Shown here piece by piece: positions 1-6,825 of a stretch of DNA of 7,328 bases. The stretch is from JAIBCL01 sp031411695. Its GTDB lineage: Bacteria > Verrucomicrobiota > Verrucomicrobiia > Verrucomicrobiales > Verrucomicrobiaceae. The DNA lies in the NCBI GenBank assembly GCA_031411695.1, contig JANOBO010000262.1, positions 1 through 7,328 of the forward strand, read 5' to 3'. The notes below the pieces were generated by a model. It was given only the letters and a program-made list of their open reading frames with translations, had not been told where the DNA came from and made no database searches. The stretch's first letter is position 1. Every line of letters starts with the position of its first letter. The translations under genes were made by a program, and so were the position numbers.

Positions 1-398
1 ACGCTGAACGAGGAGATCGTTTGCGCGGAGTTGTTCACGAGGCGCACGCCGTAATAGATGTTCGTCATGCCAGCGACGCCGGACGTGGCACGCGATCCCA
101 GTGCACGATCCGTGCTGGCAGCCGTGCCGAAGCTTAACAGACCGACGTTGGCAGCTGCACTTGTGCCGTCAAAAGTCGCCGCAGTGCCGCCCATCGTTCC
201 GTTTGTCACGCCGTAGGTCGTGTGGCTCGAATACCAGCCGGCGAGCGTGCTGTTGTCAGCCCAGGCGAGGCCGGAGATGTTGTTCGTCGTGCCTTGCAGC
301 GTGTCGAAGTTTTGGCTGTAAACGCCGCCGTTGTAACTGATCTGCGCGAAAGCAGAAAGAGGCAGCGCGAGTAGTGCCGTGAGGAGAATGCGGTTCAT
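1..398 (-). CDS. Secreted protein, N-terminal part (PEP-CTERM-associated type), runs off the left edge
   Basis: The leftward frame from ATG 398 stays open to base 1 and gives 132 residues without a stop. It begins with a clear signal peptide: MNR, a hydrophobic run of about 13 residues, then LSAFA before Q19, so signal peptidase I cleavage after A18 is likely. The mature part is rich in N, S, T and G and contains YSQNFDTL, AGWYSSHTTYG, FGTAASTDRALGS and YYGVRLVNNSAQTISSF. This pattern recalls large secreted proteins of Verrucomicrobiota, many of which end in a PEP-CTERM sorting tail; the C-terminus lies outside the window, so that tail cannot be confirmed. The start overlaps the stop of the upstream TPR gene as ATGA, which fits translational coupling and explains the lack of a visible Shine-Dalgarno sequence. 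The enzymatic function, if any, is unknown. The call as a secreted protein is secure; the family name is from memory. Confidence 0.8.
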   Translation of the reverse strand, partial: MNRILLTALLALPLSAFAQISYNGGVYSQNFDTLQGTTNNISGLAWADNSTLAGWYSSHTTYGVTNGTMGGTAATFDGTSAAANVGLLSFGTAASTDRALGSRATSGVAGMTNIYYGVRLVNNSAQTISSFS

Positions 399-1441
399 GG
401 TTTGGCGGAGGACAATGAGGTGATTGATGGGGCGGGGGCGGGCTTGATCGTGCCGAGCGCGATCTGCGCCTGCTCGAGAATGCGGCTCATCGAGTGCGCG
501 CCGCGCTCGAGATTTGGCAGCGCGAGGATGTGGTCACGCAGCGCCATCCATGCAGCCCTCGCGTCATCCGCGCGGCCGCATTGTTCGAGAACGTCGGCGC
601 GCTTCGCCATCCACGGTTCCGGCCGCGGCGCGGACTTTTGCATCGCATCAACACGCGACAACGCCGCATCGATCCGGCCGAGCGCGACATCCAGCTCCAG
701 CGCCTTCATCACCAGCCCCGGGCTGTGGCCGATGCGCTTCAAATGCAGCTCGATGAGATCCGCCGCTTCATCTGTGTGCTTCTGTGTCACGAGCGCCTCC
801 GCCACTTCGATCAGGAGATCAGGCTCAGGGTTCTGCGTGTTGATCACCGCCGCCCGGAAGTCTTCCAGCGCGGCTCGGTGCTGCTTCAGTTTTTCCAGCA
901 CGCGCGCGCGCGCCGCCCGCGCACCTGCGTGCAACGGATGCTTCGTCACGAAGTCGTCGAGCACGCTTTTCGCAGCCTCGAATCTGCCACCGGCCATCAG
1001 CGCCTGAGCGCGCAGCCAGTCCGTCGCATATTTGCCCGGCTCGAGGCGATCCGCTCTTTCCAAATCTACCAACGCCGTCTGCCACTCGCCATGCAGCACA
1101 TTGAGAAGGCCCCGGCGATACCAGTGCTGCCCATCATGTGGATGCGCCGCGATCTCATCGTCCGTGCGCTGAAGTTCCTCGTGATACCCGCCGTGGCCTC
1201 TGGCCAGGCCACCCAACAATGAGAACGACACCGCCACCACGGCGGCCGGGGTAATGCAACGTCTTGCGCCGATGGCGAACCAACGGGGAAAGACGCGCTC
1301 ACATGGAAAGGGCTGGATGCTGCGGAAGCAGCGTTGCGTTGAGTCGTGGCAACCGAAGGGAATAATCACGCGCCTATGCAACAGTCTGGTGACCAGTCCC
1401 ACAACCCACGATCCTGTCACACTCATCTTCAAACGCCCCAC
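395..1441 (-). CDS. Exported TPR-repeat protein
   Basis: The product has 348 residues from GTG 1441. A hydrophobic stretch at about residues 64-80, following a basic RR pair, looks like a signal peptide or membrane anchor. The mature part then begins RGHGGYHEELQ. Residues 90-330 form helical repeats of TPR type: helix pairs with A, G and L at the usual positions are seen near 101-134, 137-170, 172-203, 207-236, 240-270 and 274-305. The C-terminus is a short P/A/S tail. TPRs mediate protein contacts, so a periplasmic scaffold role is inferred; the partner is unknown but may be the secreted protein encoded next, which overlaps it by 4 bases. The start is uncertain: GTG 1441 has GAGG 4 bases upstream, ATG 1426 is an in-frame alternative, and both leave an unusually long 60-residue leader before the hydrophobic core. 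Confidence 0.8.
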   Translation of the reverse strand: MGRLKMSVTGSWVVGLVTRLLHRRVIIPFGCHDSTQRCFRSIQPFPCERVFPRWFAIGARRCITPAAVVAVSFSLLGGLARGHGGYHEELQRTDDEIAAHPHDGQHWYRRGLLNVLHGEWQTALVDLERADRLEPGKYATDWLRAQALMAGGRFEAAKSVLDDFVTKHPLHAGARAARARVLEKLKQHRAALEDFRAAVINTQNPEPDLLIEVAEALVTQKHTDEAADLIELHLKRIGHSPGLVMKALELDVALGRIDAALSRVDAMQKSAPRPEPWMAKRADVLEQCGRADDARAAWMALRDHILALPNLERGAHSMSRILEQAQIALGTIKPAPAPSITSLSSAKP

Positions 1442-1444
1442 GGA

Positions 1445-1450
1445 TCCTCT
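1445..1450 (-). promoter_or_regulatory. Possible ribosome binding site of the TPR gene
   Basis: On the minus strand AGAGGA lies just upstream of GTG 1441, with 4 bases between GAGG and the start codon. The spacing is shorter than ideal. It is the only Shine-Dalgarno-like match near any start in the window and is the main reason for preferring GTG 1441 over ATG 1426. Confidence 0.35.
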
Positions 1451-1483
1451 GCACGGCGGACTCGAGGGCCATCAATCCTTGGC

Positions 1484-1501
1484 GTGACATTATCGTGACA
1501 C
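1484..1501 (-). promoter_or_regulatory. Candidate PhoB-type operator (direct TGTCA repeats, 11-bp phasing)
   Basis: Read on the minus strand the site is GTGTCACGATAATGTCAC: two exact TGTCAC copies whose starts are 11 bp apart, separated by a partly A/T spacer. PhoB boxes are tandem CTGTCA-like repeats with the same 11-bp phasing; the match to the E. coli phoA box as I remember it is 12 of 18, with both TGTCA cores intact. It ends 42 bases before the TPR start codon and is oriented toward that gene, so it could control the TPR and secreted-protein pair. No good -10 hexamer is visible at the expected place. Other OmpR/PhoB-family regulators would also fit. Confidence 0.35.
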
Positions 1502-1622
1502 GGCGTGGAGAGCATGTGCGGAGGCCGCTTGTTGAGATCTTGCACCACCAGCCGATGCAGTCGTGACGCTGCGCCCGGTTTCCTCATTGCATTCCCCGTG
1601 TCCACCTTCAAAGTCCGCGCGC

Positions 1623-2417
1623 ATGAAAATCATCCGCTTCCAAGACTCGTCCGGCACCACGCTTCATGGCTCACAGCAGGCGGACGGCTCCGCGTTGATC
1701 ATTGACGGGGACATCTTCGGCGCGCACACCGTCAGTGACCGGAAGGCGGACGTGAAAAAGCTCCTCGCTCCCGTGCAGCCGACGATCATTCTCTGCATCG
1801 GCCTGAATTACCGCCACCACGCGGCCGAGAGCGGACTCTCCGCGCCGGAGCATCCCGTGCTCTTCATCAAGAACCCCGCCGCCGTGCAGAATCCGGGCGA
1901 TCCGATCTTGCTGCCGCAAAAATTGAAGAGCGACAGCGTCGATTACGAGTGCGAGCTGGCCGTCGTCATCGGCAAGACTGCGCGCAACGTCACCAAGGCC
2001 GACGCGCTGAAGCACGTGCTGGGCTACACCTGCGCCAATGATGTCAGCGCGCGCGACTGGCAGAAAAACGGCGGCGGAGGCCAATGGTGCCGTGGCAAGA
2101 CGTTCGACACGTTTTGTCCGCTCGGCCCGGTGCTCGTCACCACGGATGAACTCACCGATCCAAACGCGCTCACCATCAAGACCATCCTCAATGGCGAGAC
2201 GGTGCAGGATTGGAACACGAACGACATGATCTTCGATGTGCCCACGCTCATCGAGTTTCTCAGCGCGGACACCACGCTGCTGCCCGGCACCGTCATCATC
2301 ACCGGCACACCGCACGGCGTGGGAATGGCGCGGAAGCCTCCACTGTTCCTAAAATCCGGCGACACCGTCACCATCGAGATCGAGAAGATCGGCTCGCTGA
2401 CAAATCCCGTGGTGTGA
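1623..2417 (+). CDS. Fumarylacetoacetate hydrolase (FAH) family protein
   Basis: The product has 264 residues from ATG 1623. It carries the FAH fold signatures in order: CIGLNYRHHAAE (58-69), PVLFIKNPAAVQNPGDPI (78-95), DYECELAVVIGK (107-118), YTCANDVSARD (135-145), RGKTFDTFCPLGPV (157-170) and LLPGTVIITGTPHGVG (219-234). E109, E111 and D140 sit where the family's divalent metal ligands are, and H66/E69 match the catalytic His-Glu pair of FAHD1-like enzymes, with the same 29-residue gap from the second Glu to Asp. Members cleave or decarboxylate C-C bonds in 2-oxo or acylpyruvate-type acids, or isomerise them; the substrate cannot be read from sequence. It is a cytoplasmic enzyme without a signal peptide. 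An upstream in-frame GTG at 1563 would add 20 residues with no family resemblance, so ATG 1623 is preferred. The cupin gene starts 50 bases downstream. Confidence 0.93.
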   Translation: MKIIRFQDSSGTTLHGSQQADGSALIIDGDIFGAHTVSDRKADVKKLLAPVQPTIILCIGLNYRHHAAESGLSAPEHPVLFIKNPAAVQNPGDPILLPQKLKSDSVDYECELAVVIGKTARNVTKADALKHVLGYTCANDVSARDWQKNGGGGQWCRGKTFDTFCPLGPVLVTTDELTDPNALTIKTILNGETVQDWNTNDMIFDVPTLIEFLSADTTLLPGTVIITGTPHGVGMARKPPLFLKSGDTVTIEIEKIGSLTNPVV

Positions 2418-2467
2418 GCACATCGTGCGCTACCCCAACACCGGTCATGCACTGACTCGACGCTTTT

Positions 2468-2929
2468 ATGTCCGATCCCACCGCCAACCGTCACTTTGTA
2501 CAGGTCGCCGACGCGATCCGTGAGACAAATCCATGGACCAACAACGAGTGGCTCTGCCGGCCCGACGTGGTGGCGGCGGAGAAGCTGCTGCTGGTGCGCG
2601 CAAACATGGCGCCGGAGCACTGCCACCCGTTTCACTACCATCCGCATCGCGAAGAGATCATCTACGTCGTGCATGGACGCGCGGAACAATGGGTGGGAGA
2701 TGAGCATCGCATCCTGAGCGCAGGCGAGATGGCGCACATCCCGCCGGGCACGATCCACGCGACGTACAATCCGCACAAGGAGCCGCTCGTTTTCCTCGCG
2801 ATCCTGTCTCCGGCAAAGCTGCCCGACGAGAGCGCGAATGATCCGGATCCGGTGGATGTCTCGACGCAGGAGCCATGGGCCGGCATACGCGCGGGAATGG
2901 TGCGCTGCGCGGTGCTGGATCAAGCGTAA
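2468..2929 (+). CDS. Small single-domain cupin protein
   Basis: The product has 153 residues, the usual size of a one-barrel cupin. Motif 1 is present with H56, H58, E63 and G70 (HYHPHREEIIYVVHG). Motif 2 matches the consensus G-x5-P-x-G-x2-H-x3-N exactly, as G86, P92, G94, H97 and N101. The three histidines and E63 are the expected metal ligands, so a metal-binding site is intact. Cupins of this kind range from dioxygenases and isomerases to sugar- or ligand-binding proteins, and the sequence does not decide between them. The C-terminal 40 residues (after ILSPAKLPD) form an acidic, proline-rich extension. It follows the FAH gene by 50 bases and precedes moxR by 12, so cotranscription is likely. 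No Shine-Dalgarno sequence precedes ATG 2468. Confidence 0.9.
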   Translation: MSDPTANRHFVQVADAIRETNPWTNNEWLCRPDVVAAEKLLLVRANMAPEHCHPFHYHPHREEIIYVVHGRAEQWVGDEHRILSAGEMAHIPPGTIHATYNPHKEPLVFLAILSPAKLPDESANDPDPVDVSTQEPWAGIRAGMVRCAVLDQA

Positions 2930-2941
2930 TGCATCTCTGCC

Positions 2942-3904
2942 GTGTCCGCTCCACCCCTCGAACCACCCATCTCCGCACCGCCGCCAGAAGAAACCCAGCG
3001 TGCCCGGCAACTGAGTGACGCGCTGGTCGCCAGGGCGGGCTCCGTGATCCTCGGGAAGCCGGACGCGATCCGGCTCGCCGTCGCGTGTTTGCTGGCACGC
3101 GGGCATTTGCTGTTTGAGGACATTCCCGGCGTGGGCAAGACCATGCTCTCCCAGGCGCTGGCACAGGCGCTCGGCCTTCAGTTTCGCCGCGTTCAGTTCA
3201 CCAGTGATCTGCTGCCGGCCGACATTCTCGGCGCGTCCATCTTTGACCGCGGCAAGGCGGCGTTTGTTTTTCATCCGGGTCCCGTCTTCGCGCAGGTGTT
3301 GCTGGCGGATGAGATCAATCGTGGTACGCCGAAGACGCAGTCCGCTCTGCTCGAGGCGATGGAGGAAGGGCGTGTGACGGCAGATGGCACCACCTATCCC
3401 CTGCCCGCGCCGTTCTTCGTGATCGCGACGCAGAATCCGCTCACGCAGATCGGCACCTTCCCGTTGCCGGAGTCGCAGCTCGACCGTTTTCTCATGCGCC
3501 TGGAGCTGGGCATTCCAGATCGCGCGGCCGAGCGCGCGATGCTCGAAGGCGGTGACCGGCGCGAGGTGTTGCTGGCCATGAGCGCGGCGATGGACGGCGA
3601 GCAGCTCGTCTCGATGCAAAGACTCGCGCGCTGCATTCATGCGTCGCCGGCGCTGCTCGACTACGTGCAGGATCTCCTCGCCGCGAGCCGGCAGCTCACG
3701 CGCGGCCTTTCGCCACGTGCGGGGCTGGCGCTGCTGTCCGCGGCGCGCGCGTGGGCGCTGATGCAGGGGCGGCCGATGGTCATCCCTGAAGATGTGCAGG
3801 CTGTGGGCGTGGCGGTGATGGGCCACCGGCTCGAACACGCGGAACAGGGCGCGAGCGGCGTGGAGGCCGCGGCGCATCTTTTGCAAAGCACGCCAGTCGT
3901 GTGA
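2942..3904 (+). CDS. MoxR-family AAA+ ATPase
   Basis: The product has 320 residues, a typical MoxR length, from GTG 2942; the next Met in frame is M68, inside Walker A, so a later ATG start is excluded. Motifs in order: a proline-rich N-tail (3-15), Walker A IPGVGKT (61-67, K66), Walker B VLLADEIN (119-126, D123/E124), sensor 1 ATQNP (N165), ESQLDRF with the probable arginine finger R182, and sensor 2 LSPRAG (R259) in the C-terminal lid. MoxR ATPases are cytoplasmic chaperone-like proteins that work with vWA or DUF58 partners. The next gene overlaps it by GTGA at 3901-3904 and begins with a DUF58 domain, so the partner is probably that protein. All ATPase residues are intact. No Shine-Dalgarno sequence is visible; the start lies 12 bases after the cupin stop. 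Confidence 0.93.
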   Translation: MSAPPLEPPISAPPPEETQRARQLSDALVARAGSVILGKPDAIRLAVACLLARGHLLFEDIPGVGKTMLSQALAQALGLQFRRVQFTSDLLPADILGASIFDRGKAAFVFHPGPVFAQVLLADEINRGTPKTQSALLEAMEEGRVTADGTTYPLPAPFFVIATQNPLTQIGTFPLPESQLDRFLMRLELGIPDRAAERAMLEGGDRREVLLAMSAAMDGEQLVSMQRLARCIHASPALLDYVQDLLAASRQLTRGLSPRAGLALLSAARAWALMQGRPMVIPEDVQAVGVAVMGHRLEHAEQGASGVEAAAHLLQSTPVV

Positions 3905-6825
3905 GCGCCGCCCGCCAGCAGCCGCGCGTGACCGTGCGGCCAAACCGCCACACCTTCGCGCTCGGCGCGGCCTTGGTGGCGATGTGGTACGCAGCAGCCG
4001 CGCAGGCGAACGGAGCTGTCTATCTCCTGGCGTTTGCGTGCGCCGGCATGGCGATGCTCTCCTGGCTTCACGCGCGGGCAAACTTACGCGACATCGAAGT
4101 CCAGGCCGGTGACCTCATCGCGGAGACGCGCGGCAAAGGATGCCGGCTTCCCTTCCGGTTGAATTCCAAAGGCACGCGCGCGGCCAGCGGCATCGAGATC
4201 GCGGCGGCAAATGCGCGGTCGTCCGTATTCGTCGCGCAGCTCGAGCCGGGCGCGCCGTTCCGCGCGGAGCTGATCTTGCCGACGACGCCGTCGGGTCCTG
4301 CGCAGCCGTCCTTGCTTCTCATCCGCAGCCTTTACCCGCTCGGCTTTTTCACAGCGGAGCTTCGGCTTCCGCTCTCACGGACGAGGAAGACAATGCCGCT
4401 GCCGGAAGGTGATCTGCCTCTCCCTTCGCCCGTAAAAACGGACGCGTCTAAATCCGCTGGCACGGTTAGTTTTGGAAGGCGCGGCGTGGCCGGCAACGAT
4501 GACTTTGCCGGGCTGCGTCCCTGGCAGCCGGGTGATTCCCCACGGCACATCGACTGGAAGGCCGTCGCGCGAGACCGCCCGATGATGACGAAACAATGGT
4601 CGGGAAGCCAGGACACCGAGGTGATCCTTGATTGGAACTCACTCACGCTCGATGACGCGGAGAAAGCCGGCCAGTTTGCCAAATGGATCCAAGACTGCGA
4701 GGCGAACGCGATCCCGTTTTCCTTGGTCTTGCCCGCATTGAAGATTCCCGCAGGGCTCGGGCCCGCTCATGCACGCCGGTGCCTCGAGGCGCTCGGCACC
4801 CTGATGCCGCATCGGCTGCCTGATGAACGCGCCAGCCGGCAGCGCATTCCCTTCGTGCATGAAACTTCGGCGCTGTCGTCGAAGGGGACGCTGGCGGGAC
4901 TTTGTGCAGGCCTCGCGCTCACGCTGCCGCCCATGTTCGGGGAAGTGTCCGTCATCGCGATGATCCTCCTCATCGTGGCGATGGGGGTTCGCTTTCATGG
5001 CGGACGGTGGTGCGCGCCTCTTGCGCGGCTGGCATACGTCCTGCTGGGCGGAGGATTGGTTTTTGCGATGGAGAACGATCACCGCACCATGGAGGCGGCG
5101 ACGGCGCTGCTGCTCGTGTTCATCGGCGCAAAGGTGATCGAATCCCGCACGCCGCGCGACTTCCAAGTGGTGGGGTTGCTCGGCTGGTTTCTCTGCATGT
5201 GCGGGCTTTCGCTCGAGCAGTCGCTCGTGTGGTCGCTGCACACGGCGGGCGTGTTTCTGCTCATCACGGCGGCTCTTGCGCGGCTGCGCCGGGGGCCGGG
5301 GCAGACGAAGAAATCGGTGCGCGCGGCCTTCTCGCTGATGGCGCAGGCCCTGCCCGTCATGGTGATGCTGTTTCTGTTTTTCCCCAGGGGAAATGAGGAT
5401 CTCGTCGCGCGGCTGGCGCGGAGAAACTCAGGCCGCAGCGGCCTCACCACCAATCTCGATCCCGGCAGCATCGCGACCGTGGCGCTCTCGGACAAGATCG
5501 CGTTTCGCGCGCAAATTTCCGGCGATCAACGAATCGCACCGCGCGACAGATACTGGAGATGTCTCGTGCTCTGGAACTGCAACGGACTCTCGTGGCGCCG
5601 CGGCGCTGGAGGAGGCAGGTCGAAACCACCTCCGCCGGACTCGAAGATCGTCAGGCAAACCATCGCCGTGGAGCCGCACGGAAGCTATTGGCTGCCCTCG
5701 CTCGACCGCGCTGTCGCGGTGGAGCCAAACGGCTCCGGCGCGTTCATGGGTGATGACGACACCGTCGTGTGCAACGACTCGGTGGACAACGCGCGGCGCT
5801 TTGTCGTGGCCTCATCCCCGGTGCCGGCGCGCGGATCTTTGCCCGGCACGCAGCGCTCCGCAGCTTTGCGCGTGCCGGCGGATGTCAGCGAACGCGTCGC
5901 GAGTCTTGCGCGATCGTTTCGCAAATCACCGGCTTCCACCGATCAGGATGTGATGACTGCGGCGCTCGACTATCTCCGCGAGCAAGGCTTCAAGTACACG
6001 CTCGAGCCGGGCAGCTACGAAGCGAATGGGCTGGATGAATTTTTGCTGAGTCGGCGTCTGGGATTCTGCGAGCATTTCAGCGCGTCCTTCGCCACGCTGA
6101 TGCGGCTGGCAGGTGTGCCATCGCGCGTGGTGGTCGGCTATCTGGGCGGAGAATACTCGGAGCGCGGCGGCTACTGGATCGTGCGGCAGTACGATGCACA
6201 TGCATGGACAGAAGTATGGCTGGAGGAAACGGGATGGACGCGCGTGGACCCCACTGCGGAGCTGAATCCCGACCGCCTCACCAGCGACCTCGAGACCTCC
6301 CTCGCTGGCGCCGACAGCGCGCAGGCGCTGAGCCGGCGCACGTGGTGGTGGCGCGCGTGGTCGGAGTCGCGTCTGCTGTGGGACAAGCTCGACTACGAAT
6401 GGTACAACCGCGTGGTCAGCGCTGACGAGCAGGCGCAGATGGACACGCTCTCGTCCCTCGGCCTCGGCCGAACGAAATGGGCAGCCTTGCTGGTGATTCT
6501 CGGCGCTGGCGTGGTCATCACGGCTCTCGGCGTCTTTCTCTGGCTCAAACGTACCGCGCGCCATCCCGACCCCGCTGCCCGTCTTTGGCTCAGCGTCTGC
6601 CGGCGGCTGGCAAAAGCAGGCGTGCCGCGACAGCCTGGAGAAACCGCCACCGCATTTGCCACACGGGCTGCGAAAGAGTTTCCGAGTGCGGCGGTGGGCC
6701 TGATGCGGATCAGCGAGCGCTACAATGAGGCAAGGTATGGGGCGACGCACCAAAACATCAATGAACTCAGACTCGCTGTGGAGGATCTTGGAAGCCGTCT
6801 CAAAGCGAGGCTACCGCTCGCATGA
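3901..6825 (+). CDS. DUF58-TgpA fusion: membrane protein with periplasmic transglutaminase domain
   Basis: The product has 974 residues. Residues 1-320 are a DUF58 protein: two membrane segments (about 18-34 and 38-56), then GNDDFAGLRPWQPGDSPRHI (198-217) followed by DWKAVAR (218-224), and a C-terminal part of the type seen in DUF58 proteins beside tgpA. Residues 325-974 are TgpA-like: about seven hydrophobic segments (330-346, 348-364, 371-389, 396-412, 420-437, 443-460, 477-494), a transglutaminase core with C723 in LGFCEHFSASF, H767 in DAHAWTEVW and D783 in RVDPTAE, a membrane segment at 860-882, and a cytoplasmic DUF4129-like tail to YNEARYG. The Cys-His-Asp spacing (44 and 16) equals that of the P. 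aeruginosa TgpA triad as I recall it (C404, H448, D464). The role is unknown but probably concerns the cell envelope. Start GTG 3901 overlaps the moxR stop. The frame is open throughout, so this is not a misread stop. Confidence 0.92.
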   Translation: MSAARQQPRVTVRPNRHTFALGAALVAMWYAAAAQANGAVYLLAFACAGMAMLSWLHARANLRDIEVQAGDLIAETRGKGCRLPFRLNSKGTRAASGIEIAAANARSSVFVAQLEPGAPFRAELILPTTPSGPAQPSLLLIRSLYPLGFFTAELRLPLSRTRKTMPLPEGDLPLPSPVKTDASKSAGTVSFGRRGVAGNDDFAGLRPWQPGDSPRHIDWKAVARDRPMMTKQWSGSQDTEVILDWNSLTLDDAEKAGQFAKWIQDCEANAIPFSLVLPALKIPAGLGPAHARRCLEALGTLMPHRLPDERASRQRIPFVHETSALSSKGTLAGLCAGLALTLPPMFGEVSVIAMILLIVAMGVRFHGGRWCAPLARLAYVLLGGGLVFAMENDHRTMEAATALLLVFIGAKVIESRTPRDFQVVGLLGWFLCMCGLSLEQSLVWSLHTAGVFLLITAALARLRRGPGQTKKSVRAAFSLMAQALPVMVMLFLFFPRGNEDLVARLARRNSGRSGLTTNLDPGSIATVALSDKIAFRAQISGDQRIAPRDRYWRCLVLWNCNGLSWRRGAGGGRSKPPPPDSKIVRQTIAVEPHGSYWLPSLDRAVAVEPNGSGAFMGDDDTVVCNDSVDNARRFVVASSPVPARGSLPGTQRSAALRVPADVSERVASLARSFRKSPASTDQDVMTAALDYLREQGFKYTLEPGSYEANGLDEFLLSRRLGFCEHFSASFATLMRLAGVPSRVVVGYLGGEYSERGGYWIVRQYDAHAWTEVWLEETGWTRVDPTAELNPDRLTSDLETSLAGADSAQALSRRTWWWRAWSESRLLWDKLDYEWYNRVVSADEQAQMDTLSSLGLGRTKWAALLVILGAGVVITALGVFLWLKRTARHPDPAARLWLSVCRRLAKAGVPRQPGETATAFATRAAKEFPSAAVGLMRISERYNEARYGATHQNINELRLAVEDLGSRLKARLPLA

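Larger units (their letters stand above)
1442..1622. other. Divergent intergenic region between the TPR and FAH-family genes
   Basis: These 181 bases separate the leftward TPR unit from the rightward FAH unit and must hold promoters for both. The 11-bp-phased repeat at 1484-1501 is the one recognisable element, and a third CGTGAC lies at 1562-1567. I could not find a convincing pair of -35 and -10 hexamers for either direction, and no RNA structure stands out. Confidence 0.6.

Noticed and set aside
101..340. Rightward 79-codon frame at the left edge
   Set aside because: It is antisense to the secreted protein, which has a textbook signal peptide, and its product is mostly C, R and S.
402..1222. 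Rightward frames of 201 and 242 codons opposite the TPR gene
   Set aside because: The minus-strand product has regular TPR helices and an export signal; the plus-strand products are S/R/A-rich and without motifs.
1563..1622. GTG 1563 as start of the FAH-family gene
   Set aside because: The extra 20 residues are S/P-rich and unlike FAH N-termini, while ATG 1623 begins MKIIRF, a typical family start.
2929..3018. Short 29-codon frame starting in the cupin stop (TAATG)
   Set aside because: It is out of frame with moxR, arginine- and threonine-rich, and overlaps the moxR N-terminus; considered as a leader peptide but nothing supports it.
2024..4081. Leftward open frame of 685 codons
   Set aside because: It lies antisense to the FAH, cupin and moxR genes, all of which have clear family motifs. 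Its translation is R/H/A/Q-rich low-complexity sequence typical of the antisense frame of GC-rich genes.
5926..6753. Leftward open frame of 275 codons
   Set aside because: It is antisense to the transglutaminase core, whose catalytic residues are on the plus strand; no recognisable motif in the antisense product.
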